Positions 1-6,520 of a DNA stretch of 6,520 bases are shown here, one piece after another. The position numbers and the translations under genes are program-made. The stretch spans positions 1 to 6,520 of the forward strand of contig JALGZO010000552.1 in assembly GCA_025774865.1 (NCBI GenBank), given 5' to 3'. Each line of letters begins with the position of its first letter. Position 1 is the first letter of the stretch. Under the pieces are notes generated by a model. It was given only the letters and a program-made list of their open reading frames with translations. It did no database searches and had not been told where the DNA came from. The DNA is from a bacterium (GTDB lineage: Bacteria > ARS69).

Positions 1-1
1 T

Positions 2-148
2 TTCGGCTTCGTCGAGATGGGCAACAGTGAGCACGCCGACCAGGCCATCCGCGATCTGAACGGCCAGGAGATGGACGGCCGTCAGTTGACCGTCAACGAG
101 GCGCGCGAGCGCAGTGGTGGCGGCGGAGGCGGTGGCGGACGCTACTAA
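2..148 (+). CDS. Glycine-rich RRM RNA-binding protein, C-terminal fragment
   Basis: This is the last 48 codons of a gene that begins left of the window. The first visible residues, FGFVEM, match the RNP1 core of an RNA recognition motif ([RK]GFGFVxM). They are followed by the typical second half of the domain, with AIRDLNGQEMDGRQLTVNEAR forming helix 2, the beta-hairpin and beta 4. The protein then ends in a short glycine run (eight Gly) and Arg-Tyr. Small bacterial proteins with one RRM and a Gly-rich tail bind single-stranded RNA in the cytoplasm and are often linked to cold or stress responses in cyanobacteria and proteobacteria. That role is family knowledge and is not shown here. The stop is TAA, and a strong terminator follows 30 bp later. 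The family assignment is firm; the exact role is unknown. Confidence 0.9.
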   Translation, partial: FGFVEMGNSEHADQAIRDLNGQEMDGRQLTVNEARERSGGGGGGGGRY

Positions 149-177
149 GTAGCGTTCGACCTTAAGGTTGTACGTTG

Positions 178-207
178 GGGCGCCCTCAAAAGGGCGCCCT
201 TTTTTTG
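178..207 (+). terminator. Rho-independent terminator of the RRM gene
   Basis: A perfect 9-bp GC-rich stem pairs 178-186 (GGGCGCCCT) with 191-199 (AGGGCGCCC) around a CAAA loop. It is followed directly by seven T residues and, after one G, three to four more. It lies 30 bp after the RRM stop codon and ends transcription coming from the left. On the minus strand there is no T-run after the stem, so it should not work well in the other direction. Confidence 0.93.
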
Positions 208-224
208 TTTTGATCCGCGAAAAC

Positions 225-268
225 GCGAACCCCGGACCCCGAGTCGAGGTCGAGCGCCTCGGGTTCGC
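225..268 (-). terminator. Possible hairpin terminator of the radical SAM gene
   Basis: Directly after the minus-strand stop codon, GCGAACCCGAG (complement of 258-268) can pair with CTCGG...GGTTCGC (complement of 225-243). The pairing needs an 8-nt bulge in the second arm and a loop of about 14 nt. A short T-run (GTTTTCG) follows on the minus strand. The position is right for a terminator, but the bulge and the four-T tract make it weaker than the one at 178-207. It may only protect the 3' end of the transcript. Confidence 0.4.
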
Positions 269-1771
269 TCACGACGTCTCCAGCACCGGCGTCCGCTCCG
301 CCCGGGACAGGAGCGCGGCATACTTGCCGAGCTTGCTTTCGTAAACACGGTGATAGTAGTCGGGCAGCGCAGGCGAGCGGCCCTCGTGAAATGCCCGGAA
401 GCCGAGATCGGTCCTCAGCATCTTCCGGGTGCGGCGAAACGCGGCGAGAAACTTCTTCATCGCGAAGCTCCGCAGCACGTGCAGCATCCGGAGCGCCGGC
501 GGCGCGTCCGTGAGCAGCCGATTCCCGATCATCGTGCCGGAGGTCATGAGGGAGTACATGTCCGCCAGCTTCTCGTAATACTCGATCGGGTGATAGTTCT
601 TGAGCGTCGTGACCAGGTAGGGGGTGTAGTAGAAGCTGAACGGCATGGATTCGAGGATCCGGCCCTCGGCGAGACAGCGGTCGTAGAGCGGCGTGCCCCC
701 GAAAGGTGTCGGGATATTGATCGTGGGCCAGACGAACGGAAGCCGCCGCATGAACTCCTGGGTCAGTTCCACGGGCTCGTCGCCGCGATCCACGTCAGTG
801 CCGAAGATGAAATTGGCCTGCAGGCCCACGACGTGATCTCGGAGCTCTTCGAAACGATCAACGAGACGCTCTAGCCTGTCCCTTCCCGCGCTCTTGCCGA
901 CCCCGACCTTCTCGGAATACTCCTGCCACGACTCGACCCCCGGCGCGACGTAGACGCAGCGCGTGTCCTTGAGACGACGCAGCCGGGGTCCCTTCAGTAT
1001 CGAGAGGGAGCTTTCCATGACATAGGGGTTGCGCGTCGGCTGCGGTACCCGTTCCATCACCGACAGGACCTGGTCGAACTTCGCCCCGAAGTTCGGGTCG
1101 TGGTACGCGACCATGACTCGAGGCCACCGGCTCGACATGAAGTTGAGGTCGGCTTCCAGGCGGTCGAGGGGAAGCAGCGCGTAGTCGTTGTTCCAGTCCA
1201 CGCAGAAGTCACAAGCATAGGGGCAGCCCACGCTACTCAACAGCGGCACCATGCTGGACCATACGGGCCTTCCCTTTGAAAAAGAGGAGGTCGCGATCTC
1301 CGGCATCCGCTCCTCGACGCTCGGGATGTCGCGCAGGGGACGGCCGCTGGTGACGATGGAGTTCCGGTCGAACGCTCCTCGGAGGAGGTCGTCGATCAAG
1401 GTCTTGTCGCATTCGAGAACGACCCAGTCGAAGAACCGCAGACAGTCCGCCGGGAAAGACCTGGCATGGGGTCCTCCGATGACCGTCAGGGTCCCTTCCC
1501 TTCGATAGAGCTTCGCCAGAGCATAGGCCATCGCGCTCGACTGCGTGTAGGTGGAGAGGAAGACGAAGTCCAGGTCGTCCGGGAGCAGCCGCTCGGGCTC
1601 GTGCTGTCCGTAGTACGTCGCGTAGGCCACCTCGTGGCCGAGCTGACGGCACCACACCGACACCGCTTGAGGAACGATGCCCGCGTACTGCTTCTTCAGA
1701 ACTCCGCGGTAGGCGAAGTTGATCCAGGTCCGTGGGGAGTCGACGAGGATATCGAGAACGCCGATCTTCAT
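269..1771 (-). CDS. Radical SAM protein with B12-binding-like N-terminal domain
   Basis: This 500-residue protein resembles the cobalamin-binding-domain radical SAM class (COG1032, BchE/MiaB-like superfamily). Residues 1-135 form a Rossmann-like domain, with the characteristic VIGGPHA stretch near 97-103. The iron-sulfur cluster motif CPYACDFC (CxxxCxxC, Cys183, Cys187, Cys190) opens the radical SAM barrel. Further family landmarks are YHDPNFG (223-229), GVESWQEYSEKVG (278-290) and PTPFGGTPLYD (355-364). Residues 415-500 form a basic, helical C-terminal extension. Such enzymes cleave S-adenosylmethionine to a 5'-deoxyadenosyl radical and often modify lipids, cofactors or natural products; the substrate here cannot be told. 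The N-domain lacks the DxHxxG histidine that ligates cobalamin, so B12 may bind base-off without His, or not at all. A GTG five codons upstream (1786) is an alternative start. The ATG at 1771 is preferred because the protein then begins MKIGVLDIL, the usual first beta strand, with a weak GAGAG upstream. Confidence 0.9.
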   Translation of the reverse strand: MKIGVLDILVDSPRTWINFAYRGVLKKQYAGIVPQAVSVWCRQLGHEVAYATYYGQHEPERLLPDDLDFVFLSTYTQSSAMAYALAKLYRREGTLTVIGGPHARSFPADCLRFFDWVVLECDKTLIDDLLRGAFDRNSIVTSGRPLRDIPSVEERMPEIATSSFSKGRPVWSSMVPLLSSVGCPYACDFCVDWNNDYALLPLDRLEADLNFMSSRWPRVMVAYHDPNFGAKFDQVLSVMERVPQPTRNPYVMESSLSILKGPRLRRLKDTRCVYVAPGVESWQEYSEKVGVGKSAGRDRLERLVDRFEELRDHVVGLQANFIFGTDVDRGDEPVELTQEFMRRLPFVWPTINIPTPFGGTPLYDRCLAEGRILESMPFSFYYTPYLVTTLKNYHPIEYYEKLADMYSLMTSGTMIGNRLLTDAPPALRMLHVLRSFAMKKFLAAFRRTRKMLRTDLGFRAFHEGRSPALPDYYHRVYESKLGKYAALLSRAERTPVLETS

Positions 1772-1838
1772 GCTGGAAGCTCTCACGGACTCGACTCGGA
1801 CGGCATCGCTCCTGCCGGCCGTCCGCTACGAGAACACG

Positions 1839-1868
1839 AGTCTAGGACAACCGCTTCCTCGCGGTCAA
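1839..1868 (-). promoter_or_regulatory. Candidate sigma70 promoter for the radical SAM gene
   Basis: On the minus strand, TTGACC (complement of 1863-1868) and TAGACT (complement of 1839-1844) are separated by 18 bp. They match the -35 consensus at 5 of 6 positions and the -10 consensus at 4 of 6. Transcription would start near 1832, about 60 bp before the ATG at 1771. The element lies in the 111-bp gap after the phosphatase gene, which is where a separate promoter would be expected. It was found by eye, so a chance match is possible. Confidence 0.42.
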
Positions 1869-1882
1869 CGTCGCGCTTGCTG

Positions 1883-3406
1883 TCAGGGTGCCGCTTCGAC
1901 TTTGCAGATGACGACGGTCATGTCGTCCGTCTGGGGTCGCTTCGTCTCGAAAGTCCTCGCCGCTCCGTACAGACCCTGCACGATGTGGGAAGCAGAATCG
2001 TGGCGATGGTCCTTGATGAACTTCAGCAACCTGGCTTCGCCAAACGCGTTTCCGTCGAGCTCTCCGATTTCCGTGATGCCGTCGGTCAACAGAATCACGG
2101 TCTCCCCGGGCTCCAGCGAGAGGGTCGGGCCGGACGGGAAGTCACGTCCTGCGAACATCCCCAGAGGGATCCCGGTGCTTTGGAGGCGCTCTCGGACCTC
2201 GCCGCCGCGGTCAAGCAAATAGCCCGTCGAGTGTCCGGCACTGGCGTACGCCAGCGTTCGGGCACGCGGGTCGAGCCGCGCAATCAACAGCGTCAGATAG
2301 TCCTTGACGTCCGAATCGACGACGAGTATCTCGTTGAGCCGGCGAAGGAGCTCGCCGGCGTCAAAGCACGAAAGGGCCAGAGAGCGCAGATAAGCGCGCG
2401 CCTGGGCCATGAGAAGCGAGGGGCCAAGCCCGTGGCCGCAGACGTCGGCGACGACAAGTCCGAGGCAATCGCCGGGCATCGGGAGGAAGTCGAACAGGTC
2501 GCCACACAGGGTGGCGGCCGGAAAGGCGGCGCCGGCGATGTCGAAACCCGGCAGTCGGGGAGCGCTTTTCGGATACAGCCTTTGCTGCACTTCCTGCGCG
2601 ACGTCCATTTCCACCTGCAGTTGCTCGTTTCGCAGGCGCTCGGTGACGTCTTTCAGCACGGATACGAGAAAGGCGTTCCGGCCATCGGCCCCTCGGACCG
2701 GCGAGATCGTTTGCTCCGCGTGAAACAGATTCCCGTTCTTCTTTCTGTTGACCAGGGTCCCGCGAAAGACGCTGCCACCTAGCACCGTGCTCCACAGGTC
2801 TTGATAGAATCGAGCGTCGTGCTCGCCGGACTTGAGGAGACGTGGAGTCTGCCCGACGATCTCCTCTCGCGTGTAACCGGTCATCTGCTCGAAACCCGGA
2901 TTGACGTACTCGATGGTGCCTTTCATATCGGTGATCAAGATCGCGTCGGCGGTTTGCTCCACGGCTCTGGACAATCTCTCGGCGTCCTCGAGGGACCGCT
3001 TCTGGGCGGTGATGTCACGGAAGACCACCACGCCGCCGGACACGGTGCCGTCGTCGCCCCGCCAGGGAGCCGCGCTCGCGCTGATCCAGACGCCGGGATC
3101 CACGTGCTCGTTCCGAACAAAGATCTCGACGTCCGTCACTACCTCCCCGCGAAGCGCCCGGGCGAGAGGCAGCTGATCGGAGGGGAACGGTGTCACGGCG
3201 TCCGCGAGATAGCAGCCGTAGACCCGTGTCCGGTCATCCGGGCCCACGGCGAGCGCACCCAGACCGAGGATCCGCTGCGCAGCCGCGTTGAAACACAGGA
3301 TTCGCCCGTTCCGATCGGAGAACATGAACCCATCGGGAAGGTCCTGGATCACGGACTGCAGGAGTGCTTCGGGGTTCGCGAGGCGAGAGGGCATCAGTCG
3401 TGACAT
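1883..3406 (-). CDS. PAS-PAS-SpoIIE (PP2C-type) serine phosphatase, RsbU-like
   Basis: This 507-residue cytoplasmic signalling protein has no membrane segment. PAS domain 1 spans about 11-130 (DGFMFSDRNGRILCFN...). PAS domain 2 spans about 145-255 and has the classic IEYVNPGFEQMTGYTREEI core. A short helical linker (253-280, ending AQEVQQRLYP, as in RsbU proteins) leads to the SpoIIE/PP2C phosphatase domain (285-503). The manganese-binding and catalytic motifs are all present: GDLFDF (Asp303), ADVCGHG (Asp321), LLTDGITE (Asp442) and TDDMTVVI (Asp494, Asp495). Family members dephosphorylate a STAS anti-anti-sigma factor, or a similar partner, in response to the sensory domain. No STAS protein or HATPase kinase is encoded nearby, so the target is unknown. 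The start is set at ATG 3406, which has AAGAGG 11 nt upstream. The GTG at 3433 has no ribosome binding site and would add nine residues. Confidence 0.92.
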   Translation of the reverse strand: MSRLMPSRLANPEALLQSVIQDLPDGFMFSDRNGRILCFNAAAQRILGLGALAVGPDDRTRVYGCYLADAVTPFPSDQLPLARALRGEVVTDVEIFVRNEHVDPGVWISASAAPWRGDDGTVSGGVVVFRDITAQKRSLEDAERLSRAVEQTADAILITDMKGTIEYVNPGFEQMTGYTREEIVGQTPRLLKSGEHDARFYQDLWSTVLGGSVFRGTLVNRKKNGNLFHAEQTISPVRGADGRNAFLVSVLKDVTERLRNEQLQVEMDVAQEVQQRLYPKSAPRLPGFDIAGAAFPAATLCGDLFDFLPMPGDCLGLVVADVCGHGLGPSLLMAQARAYLRSLALSCFDAGELLRRLNEILVVDSDVKDYLTLLIARLDPRARTLAYASAGHSTGYLLDRGGEVRERLQSTGIPLGMFAGRDFPSGPTLSLEPGETVILLTDGITEIGELDGNAFGEARLLKFIKDHRHDSASHIVQGLYGAARTFETKRPQTDDMTVVICKVEAAP

Positions 3407-3417
3407 GCTTGTTGCAT

Positions 3418-3423
3418 CCTCTT
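3418..3423 (-). promoter_or_regulatory. Ribosome binding site deciding the phosphatase start
   Basis: AAGAGG on the minus strand lies 11 nt upstream of ATG 3406. Nothing similar precedes the in-frame GTG at 3433, so this site supports the ATG as the start. Confidence 0.6.
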
Positions 3424-3446
3424 GATGAGCCACGGGTTTTTAGATG

Positions 3447-3462
3447 TGCGAGCGCGGTGCCC
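3447..3462 (-). promoter_or_regulatory. Candidate sigma54 (-24/-12) promoter of the phosphatase gene
   Basis: On the minus strand the sequence GGGCACC-GCGC-TCGCA resembles the sigma54 consensus TGGCACG-N4-TTGCA. The invariant GG and GC dinucleotides have the required 10-bp spacing. It overlaps the last codon of the 114-residue gene. Transcription would begin near 3435, leaving about 30 nt that hold the AAGAGG site before ATG 3406, a geometry that fits. In GC-rich DNA such a match can arise by chance, and no activator binding site was recognised. Confidence 0.3.
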
Positions 3463-3806
3463 TACCGATCGTGCAACACGGGGTGCTGCGGCCGAGGCCG
3501 TGGGCTGAGCGCGCGACGGGTGGCGGGGCCCCAGTCCGTGAGACGATCGAAGAATCTCGTGTAGCGGCGCTTGAGGATCGGGGCGACCCGCAGGTGTTCG
3601 ATGTCGAGGGACTGCCCACCTCGAGTGACTTCATTACAACGCTTCATGAATGTGGCCAGCGGTACGAACCGCGCTTCGGATTGCTGATGATACTTGACCC
3701 TCACGTGGGAGCGGCTCAGGTTTCGACGGATGTTGTCAACCACGGAGCCGAACACCGCCTTCGACGGATCGACGAGCCACTCGGGCTTGCTACGTCTCCG
3801 GAACAT
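3462..3806 (-). CDS. Conserved-looking small protein of unknown function (114 aa)
   Basis: I do not recognise the family. The protein is basic and soluble, without a signal peptide or membrane segment. It reads as a plausible folded domain for residues 1-90 (MFRRRSKPEWLVD..., then FGSVVDNIRRNLSRSHVRVKY, LATFMKRCNEV and APILKRRYTRFFDRL), followed by an Arg/Pro-rich tail. Codon use has the high third-position GC of its neighbours, which supports this frame over the overlapping open frame on the plus strand. An AAGGAG site (complement of 3819-3824) lies 12 nt before the ATG. The gene begins 38 bp after the groEL stop and is probably co-transcribed with groEL. The single-Cys content and many Arg/Lys residues would allow nucleic-acid or partner binding, but nothing specific supports either. 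Confidence 0.68.
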   Translation of the reverse strand: MFRRRSKPEWLVDPSKAVFGSVVDNIRRNLSRSHVRVKYHQQSEARFVPLATFMKRCNEVTRGGQSLDIEHLRVAPILKRRYTRFFDRLTDWGPATRRALSPRPRPQHPVLHDR

Positions 3807-3818
3807 GTCGTGTCATCT

Positions 3819-3824
3819 CTCCTT
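3819..3824 (-). promoter_or_regulatory. Ribosome binding site of the 114-residue gene
   Basis: AAGGAG on the minus strand lies 12 nt before ATG 3806, a rather long spacing. A second ATG (3816), only 2 nt after the site and in another frame, opens an eight-codon ORF (MTRHVPET) that overlaps the real start. That overlap could lower or couple initiation. Confidence 0.55.
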
Positions 3825-3844
3825 GGTTGCGAACGAGGTGCGCG

Positions 3845-5524
<1,680 letters not shown>

Positions 5525-5541
5525 TCACGCGCTCGTGTCCA

Positions 5542-6513
5542 CTACCCCTCGTTCGGAGTACAACCGTCTCCCCGCCTCCGATAACCGGTGTCGCAGCGCC
5601 AGTCGTTTCCCCTGTAACCGAGGCGGGCGTTCGCCGGCACCACAAGAGCCACGCACGAGTCACCGCTCTTCTCGAAACCTCGCTCGCACGCCCAGTCGCG
5701 TCCCGAGGAGGCGAGGTAGCCATTCAAGGGCACGGCGATCGCGACGCACGAGCCGTTGCTCTTCTCGTAACCACGATTGCATTCCCAGTAGCGTCCCGAA
5801 GATGCGAGGTGGGCTTCCCGAGGTATCTCGAGAGCCACGCACGACGCGCCGACTTTGTGAAATCCCCGATCGCAGTCCCAGCGATCTCCGGAAGATCCGA
5901 GATAGGCGTTCGCGGGCACCTCGACGGCCACGCATGACTGGGCGGCTCTCCGGTAACCTCGATTGCATTCCCAGTCGTGCCCCCGGGAATCCAGGAAGGC
6001 ATGGGCAGGTATTTCGACCACGGCGCATGCGTTGTCGCCAACCGCGTCCGTAGGAGTCCATCGCATAAGCGTTTGCGGGTAGCTTGATCGCGACGCATGA
6101 CTCGTCGACCCGGGTGTAGCCCCGATCGCACTCCCAGCCGCTCCCGCGGGAATCCAGGAAGGCGTTGGTTGGGACGTCGACTTCCGAGCAGGCCTCATTC
6201 GCCCTCCGAAACCCTCGGCGCACTCCCAACCGCTCCCGCGGGAATCCAGGAAGGCGTTGGGAGGTACGTCGATTTCCGAGCAGGCCTCGTTCACCTTCCG
6301 AAACCCTCGGTTGCACTCCCATCTTTCCCCGAAGGAATCCAGATGAGCATTCGTCGGCACCTTGACCGGATCCGCCTGTGCGGCGCCGACGGTGGGTGCC
6401 ATCGCGAGTAGCAGCACCACGAGCATCAGAGGAACCAGCGACCGACAGGGGCCGGCTCGTCTTGACGAGTATCTTCTCTTGATGGTTTCTCCCTGGGACT
6501 GGCGCGCAAGCAT
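5542..6513 (-). CDS. Secreted cysteine-repeat protein with an out-of-frame central segment
   Basis: The 323-codon ORF begins with a basic stretch (KRRYSSRR) and a hydrophobic core (about 27-44). It ends in a signal-peptidase-I-like site (GAAQA before Asp48), so export across the inner membrane is expected. Then come nine tandem units of about 31 residues with the pattern [VIL]P-x-N-A-x-L-x-S-x-G-x-x-W-x-C-x-R-G-[FY]-x-[RK]-x4-C-V-A-[IVL]. Each unit has two Cys, which probably form a disulfide outside the cytoplasm. I cannot name the family, and the function is unknown; binding or a structural role outside the cell is a guess. Residues about 99-158 break the pattern because of a 1-bp deletion in unit 2 and a 26-bp deletion in unit 4, which together restore the frame. 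The ATG at 6511-6513 is 7 bp from the window edge, so a longer N-terminus cannot be excluded. Calling it an active gene is uncertain; it could be a pseudogene or affected by assembly error. Confidence 0.72.
   Translation of the reverse strand: MLARQSQGETIKRRYSSRRAGPCRSLVPLMLVVLLLAMAPTVGAAQADPVKVPTNAHLDSFGERWECNRGFRKVNEACSEIDVPPNAFLDSRGSGWECAEGFGGRMRPARKSTSQPTPSWIPAGAAGSAIGATPGSTSHASRSSYPQTLMRWTPTDAVGDNACAVVEIPAHAFLDSRGHDWECNRGYRRAAQSCVAVEVPANAYLGSSGDRWDCDRGFHKVGASCVALEIPREAHLASSGRYWECNRGYEKSNGSCVAIAVPLNGYLASSGRDWACERGFEKSGDSCVALVVPANARLGYRGNDWRCDTGYRRRGDGCTPNEG
6038..6219 (-). other. Frame-shifted segment between two compensating deletions
   Basis: Between Cys98 of the ORF (codon 6222-6220) and the unit-4 tryptophan codon (6040-6038), the repeat pattern is found only in the next frame. 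At the right border, unit 2 reads CTCGG-CG-CACTCCC where unit 1 reads CTCGG-TTG-CACTCCC (plus strand), so one base is missing. At the left border, only 10 nt (6028-6037) separate the Trp and Cys codons of unit 4, where other units have 36. Losses of 1 and 26 bp total 27 bp, so downstream units are read correctly. No stop codon arises in the shifted stretch. Confidence 0.8.
6138..6168. repeat. 31-bp direct repeat, copy in unit 3
   Basis: These 31 bp are identical to 6230-6260, in unit 2. The copies are 92 bp apart rather than 93 because of the 1-bp deletion. With one mismatch the identity extends further to the left (GCACTCCC...). The match marks a recent duplication, or gene conversion, between units 2 and 3. 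Confidence 0.88.
6230..6260. repeat. 31-bp direct repeat, copy in unit 2
   Basis: This is the partner of the copy at 6138-6168. It encodes the NAFLDSRGSG portion of the unit, which is identical in both proteins. Such near-identical tandem copies are prone to slippage and to assembly collapse, which bears on the indels next to them. Confidence 0.88.
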
Positions 6514-6520
6514 GAGGTCC

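Larger units (their letters stand above)
5545..6360 (-). repeat. Nine tandem units of about 93 bp encoding Cys-pair repeats
   Basis: In reading order the units are: 1, 6360-6268; 2, 6267-6176 (92 bp, one base short); 3, 6175-6083; 4, 6082-6013 (70 bp, 26 bp short of its expected 96); 5, 6012-5920; 6, 5919-5827; 7, 5826-5734; 8, 5733-5641; 9, 5640-5545. Unit 3 and most of units 2 and 4 are read correctly only in the frame shifted relative to the 323-codon ORF. In that frame unit 3 has a perfect pattern, including WECDRGYTRVDESC. Unit 4 carries a one-residue insertion (NAYAMDSYGRGW). Units 1-3 share an ACSE ending or close DNA identity, which suggests recent duplication at this end of the array. 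Confidence 0.85.

Noticed and set aside
1466-2782. A 438-codon open frame on the plus strand opposite the phosphatase and radical SAM genes
   Set aside because: It runs across two well-supported minus-strand genes and their intergenic gap, has no recognisable domain, and is an effect of GC-rich antisense sequence.
5660-6322. A 220-codon minus-strand frame in the cysteine-repeat gene as a separate gene
   Set aside because: Only its middle part matches the repeat pattern. It is the original frame of units 2-4 exposed by the deletions, and the rest is out-of-frame sequence, so it is not an independent gene.
5545-6360. CRISPR array suggested by regular spacing
   Set aside because: The roughly 93-bp periodicity is translated into protein repeats with a constant Cys pattern. 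The units diverge along their length, and there are no short identical repeats with unique spacers.

Overview
The window is GC-rich bacterial DNA with compact genes and high GC at third codon positions. It suggests a Gram-negative, high-GC bacterium with a large regulatory repertoire, such as a Myxococcota-, Acidobacteriota- or Desulfobacterota-like lineage. That placement is inferred from gene types only: a glycine-rich RRM protein, a PAS/SpoIIE phosphatase, a cobalamin-type radical SAM enzyme and an extra-looking groEL. No rRNA or other marker is present to settle it.

Layout. At the left edge (2-148, + strand) is the 3' end of a small RRM-type RNA-binding protein gene, followed by a strong rho-independent terminator (178-207). 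Everything else lies on the minus strand and converges on it. Reading in the direction of transcription (right to left), the genes are: a secreted cysteine-repeat protein (6513-5542), GroEL (5464-3845), a 114-residue protein of unknown function (3806-3462), a PAS-PAS-SpoIIE/PP2C phosphatase (3406-1883) and a B12-binding-type radical SAM protein (1771-269). The radical SAM gene is followed by a weaker hairpin (225-268). Gaps are short (38-111 bp), so partial co-transcription is possible. However, a sigma54-like element sits before the phosphatase gene and a sigma70-like element before the radical SAM gene, so these may be separate units.

How the genes relate. No single pathway links them. The GroEL gene has no groES beside it and encodes a short tail without Gly-Gly-Met repeats, so it looks like an orphan or secondary chaperonin. 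The phosphatase has intact metal-binding residues and two sensory PAS domains, but no anti-sigma kinase or STAS partner is encoded in the window. The radical SAM enzyme has the CxxxCxxC cluster motif but lacks the DxHxxG cobalamin ligand motif.

The most unusual part is the cysteine-repeat gene. Nine tandem units of about 31 residues, each with a Cys pair, follow a signal peptide. Unit 2 has lost 1 bp and unit 4 has lost 26 bp. Together that is 27 bp, so the reading frame is restored and the ORF stays open, but about 60 residues in between are read out of frame, while the original repeat sequence is still intact in the neighbouring frame. This is either a recent compensated double deletion, a decaying gene, or assembly error in a repetitive region.
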